Below are positions 27,146-36,232 of a stretch of DNA of 64,000 nt, in pieces (position 1 is the stretch's first letter; every line of letters starts with the position of its first letter). The DNA comes from Cupriavidus sp. D384 (GTDB lineage Bacteria; Pseudomonadota; Gammaproteobacteria; Burkholderiales; Burkholderiaceae), in contig NZ_BBQI01000093.1 of NCBI RefSeq assembly GCF_001652915.1, positions 62,001 through 126,000 on the forward strand, in the 5' to 3' direction. The notes under the pieces were generated by a model. It was not told the origin of the DNA, did not search any database, and saw only the letters and a program-made list of their open reading frames with translations. The position numbers and the translations under genes were made by a program.

Positions 27146-28423
27146 TCAGGCCGACGCTGCACTGAAATCTTCGGCGTCGATGGCGGGCGTGCGGCCCGCC
27201 AGGCGATCGGCCAGCAGGCCAGCGCTGCCCATTGCCAGCGTGAACCCGAGCGCGCCGTGTCCAAGGTTCAGCCACAGCCCGCGCAGGCGCGATTCGCCGA
27301 TCATCGGCAGCCCCGTCGGCGTGGCCGGGCGCAAGCCCGCCCAGGGCTGCAGCGCATCGAGATCGGCGCCGTTCATCACGTTGCCAAACACCGATCGCGT
27401 CTGCGTCACCAGCGTCTGCGCACGCTCGCGGTCGATGATCGCCCCGCCGCGCACGATATCGGCCATGCCCGCCACGCGCAGCGTATTGCCGATGCGCGCA
27501 TAGACGATCTTGTTGGCGAAGTCCGTCACGCTGATGTGCGGCGCCCGCGCACCATCGGCGATCGGCACCGTGATGCTGTACCCCTTGAGCGGCCACAGCA
27601 TCGGCCGGATTCCGGTCGGCCTCAGAAGCGGCACGCTGCCGATACCGCCGGACACGATCACCACATCGGCGGCGATATCGCCCCGATCGGTGCGCAGACC
27701 TGTCACACGATCGCCGCTGCGCACCAGTTCGGTCACCCGCGTGCCGAACTTCAGCGTCACGGCCGGGTTGCCTTGCAACAGATGGGCCAGCGACACGCAG
27801 AACAGGTGGCAATCGCCCACTTCCTCGCTCGGCGTGTAGATGGCCCCTGCAATCTCCTGACGGATGCCCGCCAGTGCCGGCTCCAGCGCCACGGTTGCGT
27901 CGCGGTCCAGCGCCTGCTGCTCGCAGCCCAGGCTGGCCTGGTAGTCCAGCAAGCGGCATGCCGAGTCATAGGCGGCCGCGTCGCGATGCACCACCAGCTT
28001 GCCGCGCCGCGCAAAATCGAATCCGCCCCCCTCCTGGCGCGCCTCGGGCCGGTTCACGAAGGCCTGCATCAGGTCGCGCGAATAAAACGCCAGCCGCAGC
28101 AGCTTGCGCGTGGTCGCCTCGCTGGTCGAGGCATTGCACGCCTGCACGAAGGCCATCAGCCAGCGCCACTGGTCCGGGTCCATCGACGGCCGGAAGCGCA
28201 TCGGCGAATCGCGGTCCAGCAGCCAGCCCGGCACCTTCGACAGCACGCCAGGTCCGGCCAGCGGCGCCACATAGCTGTAGCTGAGCTGGCCGCCATTGGC
28301 GAAGCTGGTTTCCTCGCCAGGACCATCGTGGCGCTCGACCACCGTTACCTCATGACCATCATTGGCCAACCGCCACGCGGTGGTCATGCCGACCACACCG
28401 GCGCCCACAATTGCTACGCGCAT
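27146..28423 (-). CDS. dadA: D-amino-acid dehydrogenase, small subunit type
   Basis: This FAD enzyme oxidatively deaminates D-amino acids to 2-oxo acids and feeds electrons to the respiratory chain. The 425-residue product begins with the FAD motif MRVAIVGAGVVGMTTAWRL and continues VVERHDGPGEETSFANGGQLSYSYVAPLA, typical of DadA. The C-terminal GLPMIGESRLRGLWLNLGHGALGF is the second FAD-contact region. I use the ATG at 28423. There is no alanine racemase gene (dadX) next to it. A LysR gene is divergent, 184 bases away, and is the likely regulator. Confidence 0.9.
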   Translation of the reverse strand: MRVAIVGAGVVGMTTAWRLANDGHEVTVVERHDGPGEETSFANGGQLSYSYVAPLAGPGVLSKVPGWLLDRDSPMRFRPSMDPDQWRWLMAFVQACNASTSEATTRKLLRLAFYSRDLMQAFVNRPEARQEGGGFDFARRGKLVVHRDAAAYDSACRLLDYQASLGCEQQALDRDATVALEPALAGIRQEIAGAIYTPSEEVGDCHLFCVSLAHLLQGNPAVTLKFGTRVTELVRSGDRVTGLRTDRGDIAADVVIVSGGIGSVPLLRPTGIRPMLWPLKGYSITVPIADGARAPHISVTDFANKIVYARIGNTLRVAGMADIVRGGAIIDRERAQTLVTQTRSVFGNVMNGADLDALQPWAGLRPATPTGLPMIGESRLRGLWLNLGHGALGFTLAMGSAGLLADRLAGRTPAIDAEDFSAASA

Positions 28424-28607
28424 CTGACTCCGCCCTTGTCTTCCCATTTCAAACGTTGGGGCAGAGCGTAGAGCACTGTGCACGACTTGCCCAATGCCAA
28501 TACGTGCCAGAATATGTCCCGAGGCTATGGGTCCCGCCACCCGGGTCTACCCGTAGTGCAAAGCACCATTTTTCGCACCAAACCGGCTTTTTTCGGGCAC
28601 CACAACG

Positions 28608-29570
28608 ATGCGCCTGCGTCAGATCGAGGTTTTTCGCGCCGTCATGCTGACCGGCACCGTCAGCGAGGCCGCGCGCCTGCTCCATGTCTCGCAACCCGTG
28701 GTCACGCGGGTCCTGCAGCATGCCGAGGCGTCGCTGGGCTTCCGGCTGTTCGATCGCCAGCGCGGACGCCTGCAGCCCACCCCCGAAGCCCAGGCGCTGT
28801 ATGGCGATGTCGAAAGGCTATATGGCGAGATCGAACGCGTGCGGCGCGTATCCGAAAGCCTGCGCCACAAGGGCGCGGGGCGCCTGCGCGTGGCCGCCAC
28901 GCCAAGCCTGGCAAACCCGCTGCTGGTGCCCGCCGTGCGCCGCTTCTGCGCGCGGCATCCTGAAACGCAAGTCCAGGTACTGACCCACCACACCAATGAA
29001 ATCGTGGCGGCATTGCTGGCGAACCAGATCGATGTGGGTTTTGCCTTCTCGCCACCCCGCCACGAGGCGATCTCCAGCGTGCCCGTAGCCACCGGCCGCA
29101 TGCTGCTGGCAGTCCCGCGGGCGCTGCCGCTGCCTGCCGGTGGCAAACGTGGCGTGGTGCCGATCCGCAAGGTGCTGGAGCGGCCGTTCATTGGCTATGA
29201 CGACGACAGCTCGCTGGGCCTGCTGGTTCGCCAGACCCTGGCACGCCACGCGCTGGAGCCGCATTCGACGCTGGAAGTGCAGACATATTCGCTGGCGCTG
29301 GCCCTGGTCGATGCCGGGCTTGGACTGACGCTGCTGGACCAGTACACGGCGCTGAGCGCCAATCCGGCCAATGTGGCCTTGCACGATGTCCAGCCCGAAC
29401 TGGGCTTCGAGATCCAGATGCTGCGCGCCAGCCATCGCGGCGCGTCGAGCCTGGTCGACGACATGCACGCGCAGTTCGCCGCCGCCGCCGAAGCCCTGGA
29501 CGCCACGCTCGACCATCGGCTGGAGGCGCCTGCCGCACAGTTCGACGCGACGGCCCGCCAGGCCCCCTGA
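28608..29570 (+). CDS. LysR-family transcriptional regulator
   Basis: The 320-residue protein has the LysR helix-turn-helix at its start (MRLRQIEVFRAVMLTGTVSEAARLLHVSQPVVTRVLQHAE) and a substrate-sensing domain in the rest. It resembles the regulators of arginine, octopine and nopaline catabolism more than CysB or CbbR. Divergent placement makes dadA and gltI its probable targets. The 184-base intergenic region (28424-28607) contains GTGC-AAA-GCAC at about 28557-28567 and other short inverted repeats that could be its sites. Confidence 0.9.
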   Translation: MRLRQIEVFRAVMLTGTVSEAARLLHVSQPVVTRVLQHAEASLGFRLFDRQRGRLQPTPEAQALYGDVERLYGEIERVRRVSESLRHKGAGRLRVAATPSLANPLLVPAVRRFCARHPETQVQVLTHHTNEIVAALLANQIDVGFAFSPPRHEAISSVPVATGRMLLAVPRALPLPAGGKRGVVPIRKVLERPFIGYDDDSSLGLLVRQTLARHALEPHSTLEVQTYSLALALVDAGLGLTLLDQYTALSANPANVALHDVQPELGFEIQMLRASHRGASSLVDDMHAQFAAAAEALDATLDHRLEAPAAQFDATARQAP

Positions 29571-29656
29571 CATTGCACGGACATTGAGCAGACAATTGAC
29601 AGTTCGCCACGCCGTGCACCATCATCAATCCGCCCCGACGGGCGCGTGACCTTCCT

Positions 29657-30982
29657 ATGTTCGTCCTGACCCTTGTCCTTCTGGTGCTGGTGAGCGCGTT
29701 CTTCTCGATCTCCGAGATCGCCCTGACCGCGGCCCGGCGCACCAAGCTCCAAGTCCTCTCCGATCGCGGCGACCGCCGCGCCACCAAGGTATTGCTGCTC
29801 AAGGAAGAGCCCGGCAATTTCTTCACGGTCGTGCAGATCGGCGTGAACAGCGTGGCGATCCTGGCCGGCATCCTGGGCGAAAAGCACGTGTCCGACCTGC
29901 TGTTCGACGCCCTGCTGCCCTGGCTCAGCCCCGACATCGCCCAGCGCGTGGCCAATATCGGATCGTTCCTGGTCGTGACGCTGCTGTTCATCCAGTTTGC
30001 CGACCTGATCCCCAAGCGCGTGGCCATGACCTTCCCCGAGACCTGCGCGGTCGCCGTGATTGGTCCGATGCTGACGATGCTGCGGCTGTTCAAGCCCGTG
30101 GTGTGGATCTTCAACGCGGCCGCCGACGCGATGCTGAAGCTGCTGGGCATCCCGACCAAGCCGGTGGACCAGATCACGACCGAGGACATCGCGGCCATGG
30201 TCGATGCCGGCGCCGAAGCCGGCGTGCTGCACAAGCACGAGCTGCACCTGATCGAGAACGTGTTCGAGCTGGACTCGAAGCCCATCACCGCGATCATGAC
30301 GCCGCGCGACGACGTGGTGTTCCTGACGCTAGACGAATCGGCCGACAGCGTGCGCCGCAAGCTGGTCAAGCAGCCGCACGCGCAGTACCCGGTCTGCGGC
30401 AAGACCATCGACGACGTGCTTGGCTGCATGGATTCCAAGGCGATCCTGCAACTGCTGCTTGCCAACGAGAACGCATCGGTGCTGGACGATATCGGCAAGC
30501 ACTACGACAAGAACGTGCTGGTGATCCCGGACACGCTGACGCTGTCCGAGTCGCTGACGCGCTTTCGCGAGATGCACGAGAGCTTTGCCGTGGTGATGAA
30601 CGAATACGGGCTGGTGGTCGGCATCGTCACGCTGGACGACATCGTCGGCGCGCTGATGGGCGACATCCTCTACTCGGCCGAGGACGAACAGATCGTGCGG
30701 CGCGATGCCACGTCATGGCTGGTCGATGGGCTGACGCCGCTGGTGGACCTGAAGAAGGCGCTGGAACTCGATACGCTGCCCGGCGAGGACTACGTCGACA
30801 CTGCGGCAGGGCTGGTCATCTATTCGCTGAAACGCATTCCGAAGAAGTCGGAATCGATTACCGTGGCGGGCTTCCGCTTCGAAGTGCTGGACATCGACCA
30901 TCACAAGATCGACCAGCTGCTGGTGTCGCGGCTGGGTGCGCAGCACGGTCAGGCCAGCGACACCCCCGGCGGCATCTCCTGA
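29657..30982 (+). CDS. paeA: CNNM/CorC-family membrane protein, PaeA-like polyamine exporter
   Basis: The 441-residue inner-membrane protein begins with a DUF21 (CNNM) domain of about four helices (VSAFFSISEIALTAARRTKL, EEPGNFFTVVQIGVNSVAILAGI). Two CBS domains follow from about residue 205 (SKPITAIMTPRDDVVF, VIPDTLTLSESLTRFREM) and then a CorC/HlyC domain at the C-terminus. The sequence follows E. coli YtfL/PaeA through most of its length, and that protein exports cadaverine and putrescine. Transport of polyamines here is an inference. The last 34 bases overlap the converging LysR gene. Confidence 0.88.
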   Translation: MFVLTLVLLVLVSAFFSISEIALTAARRTKLQVLSDRGDRRATKVLLLKEEPGNFFTVVQIGVNSVAILAGILGEKHVSDLLFDALLPWLSPDIAQRVANIGSFLVVTLLFIQFADLIPKRVAMTFPETCAVAVIGPMLTMLRLFKPVVWIFNAAADAMLKLLGIPTKPVDQITTEDIAAMVDAGAEAGVLHKHELHLIENVFELDSKPITAIMTPRDDVVFLTLDESADSVRRKLVKQPHAQYPVCGKTIDDVLGCMDSKAILQLLLANENASVLDDIGKHYDKNVLVIPDTLTLSESLTRFREMHESFAVVMNEYGLVVGIVTLDDIVGALMGDILYSAEDEQIVRRDATSWLVDGLTPLVDLKKALELDTLPGEDYVDTAAGLVIYSLKRIPKKSESITVAGFRFEVLDIDHHKIDQLLVSRLGAQHGQASDTPGGIS

Positions 30983-31878
30983 CCGGCAAGCGTTTCGCGC
31001 ACGATGCCAAGCAGCCGCTGCGCGCTGGCTGACTGCGCGCGCAACGGACGCGTCATCACGCACAGCTCGCGCAGCAGTTCCGGCCCCTGCAGCGGACGGA
31101 ACAACAGTTCGGGGTATGTATTGCGCTGGTATGCCAGCGCCGGCAGCACCGAGTAATAACCGCCACGCGCGAGCATCGCGAACAGGTAGGCGGTGCTCTC
31201 CACTTCATCGTGCTCGCGCGCCAGCTCGGGCCAGTGCATGGCATGGCCGCGCAGAAAGCGGCCGATGCCCGTATCGGCACTGAAGCCCACGTACTTGCCG
31301 TGCTGCAACGCATCCCAGGTCACGGGCCCCGCCGCCTGCGCCAGCGGCGAATCGCGGTGAAAGACCACGCCGTAGCAATCCTTCACCAGCGGCGTGTAGT
31401 CGAGCTCGTCATGCCCGTGGAATCTGCTGTCGATGGCAAAGTCGACCTCGCCTTCCAGCACCAGTTGCTCGGTCTGCTGCGCGGCAGGATTGCGTAGCGA
31501 GATCGTGATGCCGGGATATGCGTCCCGGAAGCGCGGCAGGGCGGGCACCAGAAACTGGCCGATCACCGACGACGCCGCGCAGATGCGGATATGCCCGCGC
31601 TCGCCCTGCGCGACGGCCTGCAGGTCCGATATCGCGCTGTCGACGCCATTCACAGCGCGCTGTGCCCCTGGCAGGAACTGTTCGGCATGGCTGGTCAGGT
31701 GCACCCGCCGGGTGGTGCGGTCGAACATCCGCAAGCCCACGGCTTCCTCGAATTGCTGGATGGTGGCCGTAAGCGCTGATTGCGTCACACACAGCCGCAA
31801 CGCCGCCGCCGTGAACGAGCCGGTTTCGGCAACGGCGAGGAAGCTGCGCAAATGCTTGAGCGTGACGTTGTGGCGCAT
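30949..31878 (-). CDS. LysR-family regulator of the adjacent Bug/LeuCD-like operon
   Basis: The 309-residue product has the LysR DNA-binding helix-turn-helix (LKHLRSFLAVAETGSFTAAALRLCVTQSALTATIQQFEEAVGLRMFDR) and a type 2 periplasmic-binding-like effector domain. The ATG at 31878 is preferred; a longer frame to 32064 runs into the divergent gene. It is divergent from the operon starting at 32034, with 155 bases between, so it probably controls that operon in response to its substrate. Confidence 0.9.
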   Translation of the reverse strand: MRHNVTLKHLRSFLAVAETGSFTAAALRLCVTQSALTATIQQFEEAVGLRMFDRTTRRVHLTSHAEQFLPGAQRAVNGVDSAISDLQAVAQGERGHIRICAASSVIGQFLVPALPRFRDAYPGITISLRNPAAQQTEQLVLEGEVDFAIDSRFHGHDELDYTPLVKDCYGVVFHRDSPLAQAAGPVTWDALQHGKYVGFSADTGIGRFLRGHAMHWPELAREHDEVESTAYLFAMLARGGYYSVLPALAYQRNTYPELLFRPLQGPELLRELCVMTRPLRAQSASAQRLLGIVRETLAGQEMPPGVSLA

Positions 31879-31938
31879 GGCAGTCGTCTCTGTATTTTTC
31901 AGATTTTGCGAATAATGTGGGGAAGAAATTCGTTTGTC

Positions 31939-32030
31939 CAGGGAAATCCGTGTCCGTAGACTTTCCCTGAGCCGCGAGACTGCAAACGTGGCCGAACCCA
32001 CAACAAGCATCATCCTTTTCAGGGAAATCC
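31939..32030. promoter_or_regulatory. Repeated CAGGGAAA motif, candidate LysR operator
   Basis: CAGGGAAATCC occurs at 31939-31949 and again at 32020-32030, and the inverse TTTCCCTG at 31962-31969. The first and the inverse copy form an 8-base perfect dyad with a 15-base spacer, a size suited to a LysR dimer or tetramer. The third copy overlaps the ribosome-binding site of the Bug gene, so binding there could also block translation or late initiation. Confidence 0.5.
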
Positions 32031-32033
32031 CCC

Positions 32034-33008
32034 ATGAAGACGCTGACCGGTCTTGCTGCTGCATGTCTCGCCTGCCTCCCCCTGTCTGCAGTTGCCGCCC
32101 CCGAGGACGCCTACCCGGACAAGGCCGTACGCATCGTCGTGCCGTTCGCTGCCGGGGGCTCCACCGACGTCGTTGCGCGCATCCTGGCGGAGAAACTCCA
32201 GGAGAAATTCAAGCAGCCTTTCGTGGTGGACAACCGCGCCGGCGCCAGCGGCAATATCGGTGCCGAACTCGTGGCCAAGTCGCCAGCCGACGGCTACACG
32301 CTGCTGATGGGCGCCACCGGTGTCCTGTCGATCAACGACCATCTGTACGCCAGGCTCAACTACAACGCGGCCCGCGATTTCGTGCCGGTCAGCTACACCA
32401 CCGAGAACGCGAATATCCTGGTAGTGGCGCCAGGCCTGCCGGCCACCGATGTTCCCGCGCTGATCCAGATGGCCAGGACCAAGCCGGGCGAACTGAGCTT
32501 TGCCTCGTCGGGACCCGGAAGCTCCACGCATCTCTCGGGCGAACTGTTCTCGTCGCTGACGGGCGTGAAGCTGATGCATGTGCCATACAAGGGCAGCTCC
32601 GCCGCGCTGACCGATCTGCTGGGCGGCAACGTGACCATGCTGTTCGACAACGCGCCGTCGTCGATCGGCTTCGTACAGCAGGGCAAGCTGCGCGCGCTGG
32701 CCGTGACCAGCCGCCAGCGGCTGCCTGGCCTGCCCAATGTGCCGACGCTTGATGAAGCGGGTGTCAAGGGCTACGAATCGCTGTCCTGGAGCGGCGTGGT
32801 GGCCCCGGCGGCCACGCCGAAGGGCATCGTGCTCAAGCTCAATCGCGCGATCGACCAGATCCTGAAATCCGACGATGTGAAGGCGCGGCTGGTGCAGCTT
32901 GGCGTGGAGCCAGTGGGCGGCACGCCCGAGGACTTCGCACGCCAGATCAAGACCGAGCACGACAAGTGGGGCAAGGTCATCCAGACCGCCGGCATCAAGC
33001 TGAACTGA
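32034..33008 (+). CDS. Bug-family (tripartite tricarboxylate transporter) substrate-binding protein
   Basis: The 324-residue periplasmic protein has a signal peptide ending VAA (about residue 22) and the Bug motifs YPDKAVRIVVPFAAGGSTDVVARILAEKLQ, DNRAGASGNIGAE and MHVPYKGSSAALTDLLGGNV. Bug proteins bind di- and tricarboxylates, amino acids or aromatic acids for uptake by TctAB-type carriers, whose genes are not here. It is first in an operon with two LeuCD-like genes, 37 bases before the large subunit. Its ligand is probably the substrate of that pathway. Confidence 0.93.
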   Translation: MKTLTGLAAACLACLPLSAVAAPEDAYPDKAVRIVVPFAAGGSTDVVARILAEKLQEKFKQPFVVDNRAGASGNIGAELVAKSPADGYTLLMGATGVLSINDHLYARLNYNAARDFVPVSYTTENANILVVAPGLPATDVPALIQMARTKPGELSFASSGPGSSTHLSGELFSSLTGVKLMHVPYKGSSAALTDLLGGNVTMLFDNAPSSIGFVQQGKLRALAVTSRQRLPGLPNVPTLDEAGVKGYESLSWSGVVAPAATPKGIVLKLNRAIDQILKSDDVKARLVQLGVEPVGGTPEDFARQIKTEHDKWGKVIQTAGIKLN

Positions 33009-33045
33009 TCGCTCCCATCCCGCCATACCCACGACAACGTTCGCG

Positions 33046-34344
33046 ATGCCCGCCACCATCATGACACCCACCCGAGGCCAGACCATGGCCGAGAAGCTCC
33101 TGTCGCGCGCCGCCGGGCATGCCGTCTATGCCGGCGACCTGGCCATCTGCGAGCCCGACATGGCAATGGGTACCGATGGGTCCGTGCCGATGGCGCTTGA
33201 GTACTTCCGCGACATGCAGGAAGACAGCGCGCTGTCCGCGCCAGCACGGCCCGACCGCCTGGCTTTCGCACTCGATCACTACGGCGTGGCGTCGGGCGAG
33301 CGCGCGATGGCGCTGCAGGCCAAGGCACGTGGTTTCGCACGGCTGTTCGGCATCCATGTATTCGATGTGGCAGAGGGCATCGGCCACCAGTTGCTGCTGG
33401 AATCCGGCCGCGTGCTCCCAGGCCAGCTGGCCGTCGGGGCCGATTCGCACGCGGTGTCGTATGGCGCGCTCAACGCCTTCGGGTCGGGCATCGGCTCATC
33501 GGACCTGGCCGGCATTTTCCAGTGCGGCCAGCTATGGTTGAAGGTGCCAGGATCGATACGAATCCACCTGACCGGCAAGCTGCCGCCTCATGCTTCGGCC
33601 AAGGATCTGGCTCTGACCATGGCACGCGCGCTCGGTGCCGGCGGCGCAAACTATATGGCGCTTGAGTTCGATGGGCCCGGCGTGGCATCGCTCGATGTGG
33701 ACGACCGCATCGTGCTGGCCAACATGTCGGTGGAAATGGGCGCCAAGGCCGGCATCTTCCCGTGCGACATTTTCACCCGGGCCTGGCTCTCGGGCCGCAC
33801 CACCGCGGCCCTGGACCCGGTATCCGCCGATGCCGATGCCGGCTATGCGCAAACGCTGCACTACCACCTCGACGATGTCGTGCCGATGGTGGCCCTGCCC
33901 CATCGCGTCGACAACGTCGTGGGCTTCGAAGCGGCACCGGGCACGCGCGTCGACATGGTCTACCTGGGCACCTGCACCGGTGGCCGTACCAAGGACTACC
34001 GCGAGGCGCTCGAAGTCCTGCGTGCCAACGGCGGCGTGGCACCGGGCGTGCGGCTGATCGTCACGCCCGCTTCGGCATCGGTGCTTGCCGAACTTGACGC
34101 CACCGGCATGCTTGCCGAGTTCACTGCGATGGGTGCCGAGTTCCAGCCGCCTGGCTGCGGATCGTGCTGCGGAACCTGCGGAACGATACCCGCCGACGGC
34201 ATGCACGTGGTCTCCACGGCCAATCGCAACTTCAAGGGGCGCATGGGCAATCGCCAGGCGCAGATCTTTCTCGCGTCGCCACGGGCATGCGCCGCGGCGG
34301 CCGCCACCGGCCACCTGACCGATCCTCGCGACGCGGGCCGCTGA
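33046..34344 (+). CDS. Aconitase-superfamily hydratase, large (LeuC-like) subunit
   Basis: The 432-residue protein belongs to the 3-isopropylmalate dehydratase / homoaconitase large-subunit group. The [4Fe-4S] ligands fit C310 (LGTCTGGR), C371 and C374 (PGCGSCCG), spaced C-x60-C-x2-C as in LeuC. Other conserved sequences are GADSHAVSYGALNAFGSGIGSSD. Two further cysteines follow the cluster (CCGTCG). An ATG at 33061 is an equally possible start. No leuA or leuB is nearby, so leucine synthesis is unlikely. It pairs with the small subunit 50 bases downstream. Confidence 0.85.
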   Translation: MPATIMTPTRGQTMAEKLLSRAAGHAVYAGDLAICEPDMAMGTDGSVPMALEYFRDMQEDSALSAPARPDRLAFALDHYGVASGERAMALQAKARGFARLFGIHVFDVAEGIGHQLLLESGRVLPGQLAVGADSHAVSYGALNAFGSGIGSSDLAGIFQCGQLWLKVPGSIRIHLTGKLPPHASAKDLALTMARALGAGGANYMALEFDGPGVASLDVDDRIVLANMSVEMGAKAGIFPCDIFTRAWLSGRTTAALDPVSADADAGYAQTLHYHLDDVVPMVALPHRVDNVVGFEAAPGTRVDMVYLGTCTGGRTKDYREALEVLRANGGVAPGVRLIVTPASASVLAELDATGMLAEFTAMGAEFQPPGCGSCCGTCGTIPADGMHVVSTANRNFKGRMGNRQAQIFLASPRACAAAAATGHLTDPRDAGR

Positions 34345-34394
34345 TCCTGCCGCTGCCCCAGTCGTTCCTCCAGCCTGAAAGCCAGCCGTTCATC

Positions 34395-34979
34395 ATGACC
34401 TTGCCTTCCACCGTCATTCCGGGCCGCGCACGCCGCCTGGGGGACGACATCAACACCGACTACATCATCTCGTCGCGCCGCAAGAAGGACACGCTCGACG
34501 GCGACGTGCTGCGGCACTACCTGCTCGAAGACTACGACCCGGCGTTCGCGGCCACGGTGCGCGATGGCGACATCCTGATCGCCGGCCACAACTTTGGCTG
34601 CGGTTCGGCGATGGAGGTGGCCGTCACCGTGGTACTGGCCGCCGGCATTCGCGTGGTGGTCGCACGCAGCTTTGCACGCACCTACTGGCGCAACGCGGTC
34701 AACAACGGCCTGCTGCCCGTTACGGCCGACACAGACCTGCTCCACGAAGCCATCCGCGAAGGCGATGCGGTATCCCTGCACCTCTCGGGCGCACGGGCCG
34801 AACTACGCGTCGGCACCGGACACGAGGCGCCGTTGCATGTGATTCCCTGCGAGCCGGTGCCCGACATCGTGCTGACCATCCGTGACATGGGTGGCCTCGT
34901 GCCCTACCTGCGCCGTCACCGCCGCCTTGCGCACGCCCACGCGCCGCACTCAGGCGCTGGAACACCAAACTTCTCCTGA
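34395..34979 (+). CDS. Aconitase-superfamily hydratase, small (LeuD-like) subunit with altered active-site loop
   Basis: The 194-residue swivel subunit resembles archaeal-type LeuD (GDDINTDYIIS, GHNFGCGS, VVARSFARTYWRNAVNNGLLP, DMGGLVPYLRR). LeuD normally reads NFGCGSSREHAP; here residues 66-77 read NFGCGSAMEVAV, so the second Ser and the Arg that bind substrate carboxylate in aconitase are Ala72 and Met73, while the first Ser (71) is kept. The specificity loop, usually ARYLxx, is SSRRKK (26-31). The substrate is therefore unlikely to be isopropylmalate. The reaction is not known. The ATG at 34395 is preferred over a GTG-initiated frame at 34164 that overlaps the large subunit. Confidence 0.85.
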   Translation: MTLPSTVIPGRARRLGDDINTDYIISSRRKKDTLDGDVLRHYLLEDYDPAFAATVRDGDILIAGHNFGCGSAMEVAVTVVLAAGIRVVVARSFARTYWRNAVNNGLLPVTADTDLLHEAIREGDAVSLHLSGARAELRVGTGHEAPLHVIPCEPVPDIVLTIRDMGGLVPYLRRHRRLAHAHAPHSGAGTPNFS

Positions 34980-34994
34980 CCCGGATCGTCCATC

Positions 34995-36197
34995 ATGACC
35001 CTGATTGCCGCACGACTGAACCGCATCCAACCTTCGCCCAGCTCGATGGCCGGCCAGCGCGCACGTGAACTGCGCGCCGCGGGCCGCGACATCATCGGAT
35101 TGACCTCGGGAGAGCCCGATTTCGATACGCCCGCCAACGTCTGCGAAGCCGCCACGCGCGCCATGGCCCGGTCCCAGACCAAGTACACCGATGTGGGTGG
35201 CACGCCCGAACTGCGCGCAGCCATCGCTGACAAGTTCCGGCGCGACAACCAGCTGGATTACGCGCCAAACGAACTGATCGTGGGCACCGGCGGCAAGCAG
35301 ATCATCTTCAACGCCTTTCTCTGCACGATCGAAGCGGGTGACGAGGTCATCGTGCCCGCGCCATACTGGGTGTCGTATCCCGACATCGTGCTGCTGGCCG
35401 AGGGCACGCCCGTGATCGTGCCGTGCCAGCCCGGCAACGGCTTCAAGCTTGCACCGGAAGACCTGGAGCGCGCGATTACGCCGCGCACACGCTGGCTGGT
35501 GCTCAACGCGCCGAACAACCCCAGCGGCGCCACGTATTCGCGCACGGAACTGCAGGCGCTGGCCGATGTGCTGCTGCGCCATCCCCACGTCTGGGTGATG
35601 ACGGACGATATCTACGAACACATCCTCTATGACGGCCGCAGATTCGCCACCATCGCGCAGGTGGAACCGGCGCTCAAGGACCGCACGCTGACCATCAACG
35701 GCGTCTCGAAAGCCTATGCGATGACCGGCTGGCGAATCGGCTATGGCGGTGCGCCGGCCGCGCTGGTCAAGGCGATGGTCAAGCTGCAGTCGCAGTGCAC
35801 GTCCAACCCGTCGTCGATCAGCCAGGCGGCAGCGCTGGAGGCGCTGACCGGCCCGCAGGACTTCATTGCCGAACGCACACGCGTGTTCCAGTCGCGTCGC
35901 GATGCCGTGGTGGCCGCGCTGAATCGCATCGAAGGCGTGACCTGCCATCTGCCCGAAGGCGCTTTCTATGCCTACCCGTCGTGCGCCGGCCTGATCGGCA
36001 GCAAGACGCCCGACGGCAAGGTGATCGAAACCGACGAGGACTTCGTGCTCTACCTGCTGGACGCCCAGAATCTGGCCGTTCTCCAGGGCGGCGCCTATGG
36101 CACGTCGCCGTTCTTCCGCATCTCGTTCGCGACGTCAATGGACAGGCTTGAGGCCGGTCTGGGGCGTCTGCGCGCGGCATGCGAGGCGCTGCGCTGA
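34995..36197 (+). CDS. Class I PLP-dependent aminotransferase (aspartate aminotransferase-like)
   Basis: The 400-residue enzyme has the Ibeta-type AspC pattern: LTSGEPDFDTPANVCEAATRAM at the start, NAPNNPSGATYSRTEL, the Asp of MTDDIYEHILYD and the PLP lysine K239 in NGVSKAYAMTGWRIGYG. It begins 15 bases after the LeuD-like gene and is probably cotranscribed. In this operon it would interconvert an amino acid with the 2-oxo acid that is hydrated or cleaved by its neighbours. The natural substrate cannot be read from the sequence. Confidence 0.9.
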   Translation: MTLIAARLNRIQPSPSSMAGQRARELRAAGRDIIGLTSGEPDFDTPANVCEAATRAMARSQTKYTDVGGTPELRAAIADKFRRDNQLDYAPNELIVGTGGKQIIFNAFLCTIEAGDEVIVPAPYWVSYPDIVLLAEGTPVIVPCQPGNGFKLAPEDLERAITPRTRWLVLNAPNNPSGATYSRTELQALADVLLRHPHVWVMTDDIYEHILYDGRRFATIAQVEPALKDRTLTINGVSKAYAMTGWRIGYGGAPAALVKAMVKLQSQCTSNPSSISQAAALEALTGPQDFIAERTRVFQSRRDAVVAALNRIEGVTCHLPEGAFYAYPSCAGLIGSKTPDGKVIETDEDFVLYLLDAQNLAVLQGGAYGTSPFFRISFATSMDRLEAGLGRLRAACEALR

Positions 36198-36232
36198 ACC
36201 GATCCGGAAACCGCACAGACAAGGACGCACAG

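Noticed and set aside
33046..34979. Leucine-synthesis leuCD
   Set aside because: No leuA or leuB neighbours, altered small-subunit active site, and a catabolic-type context.
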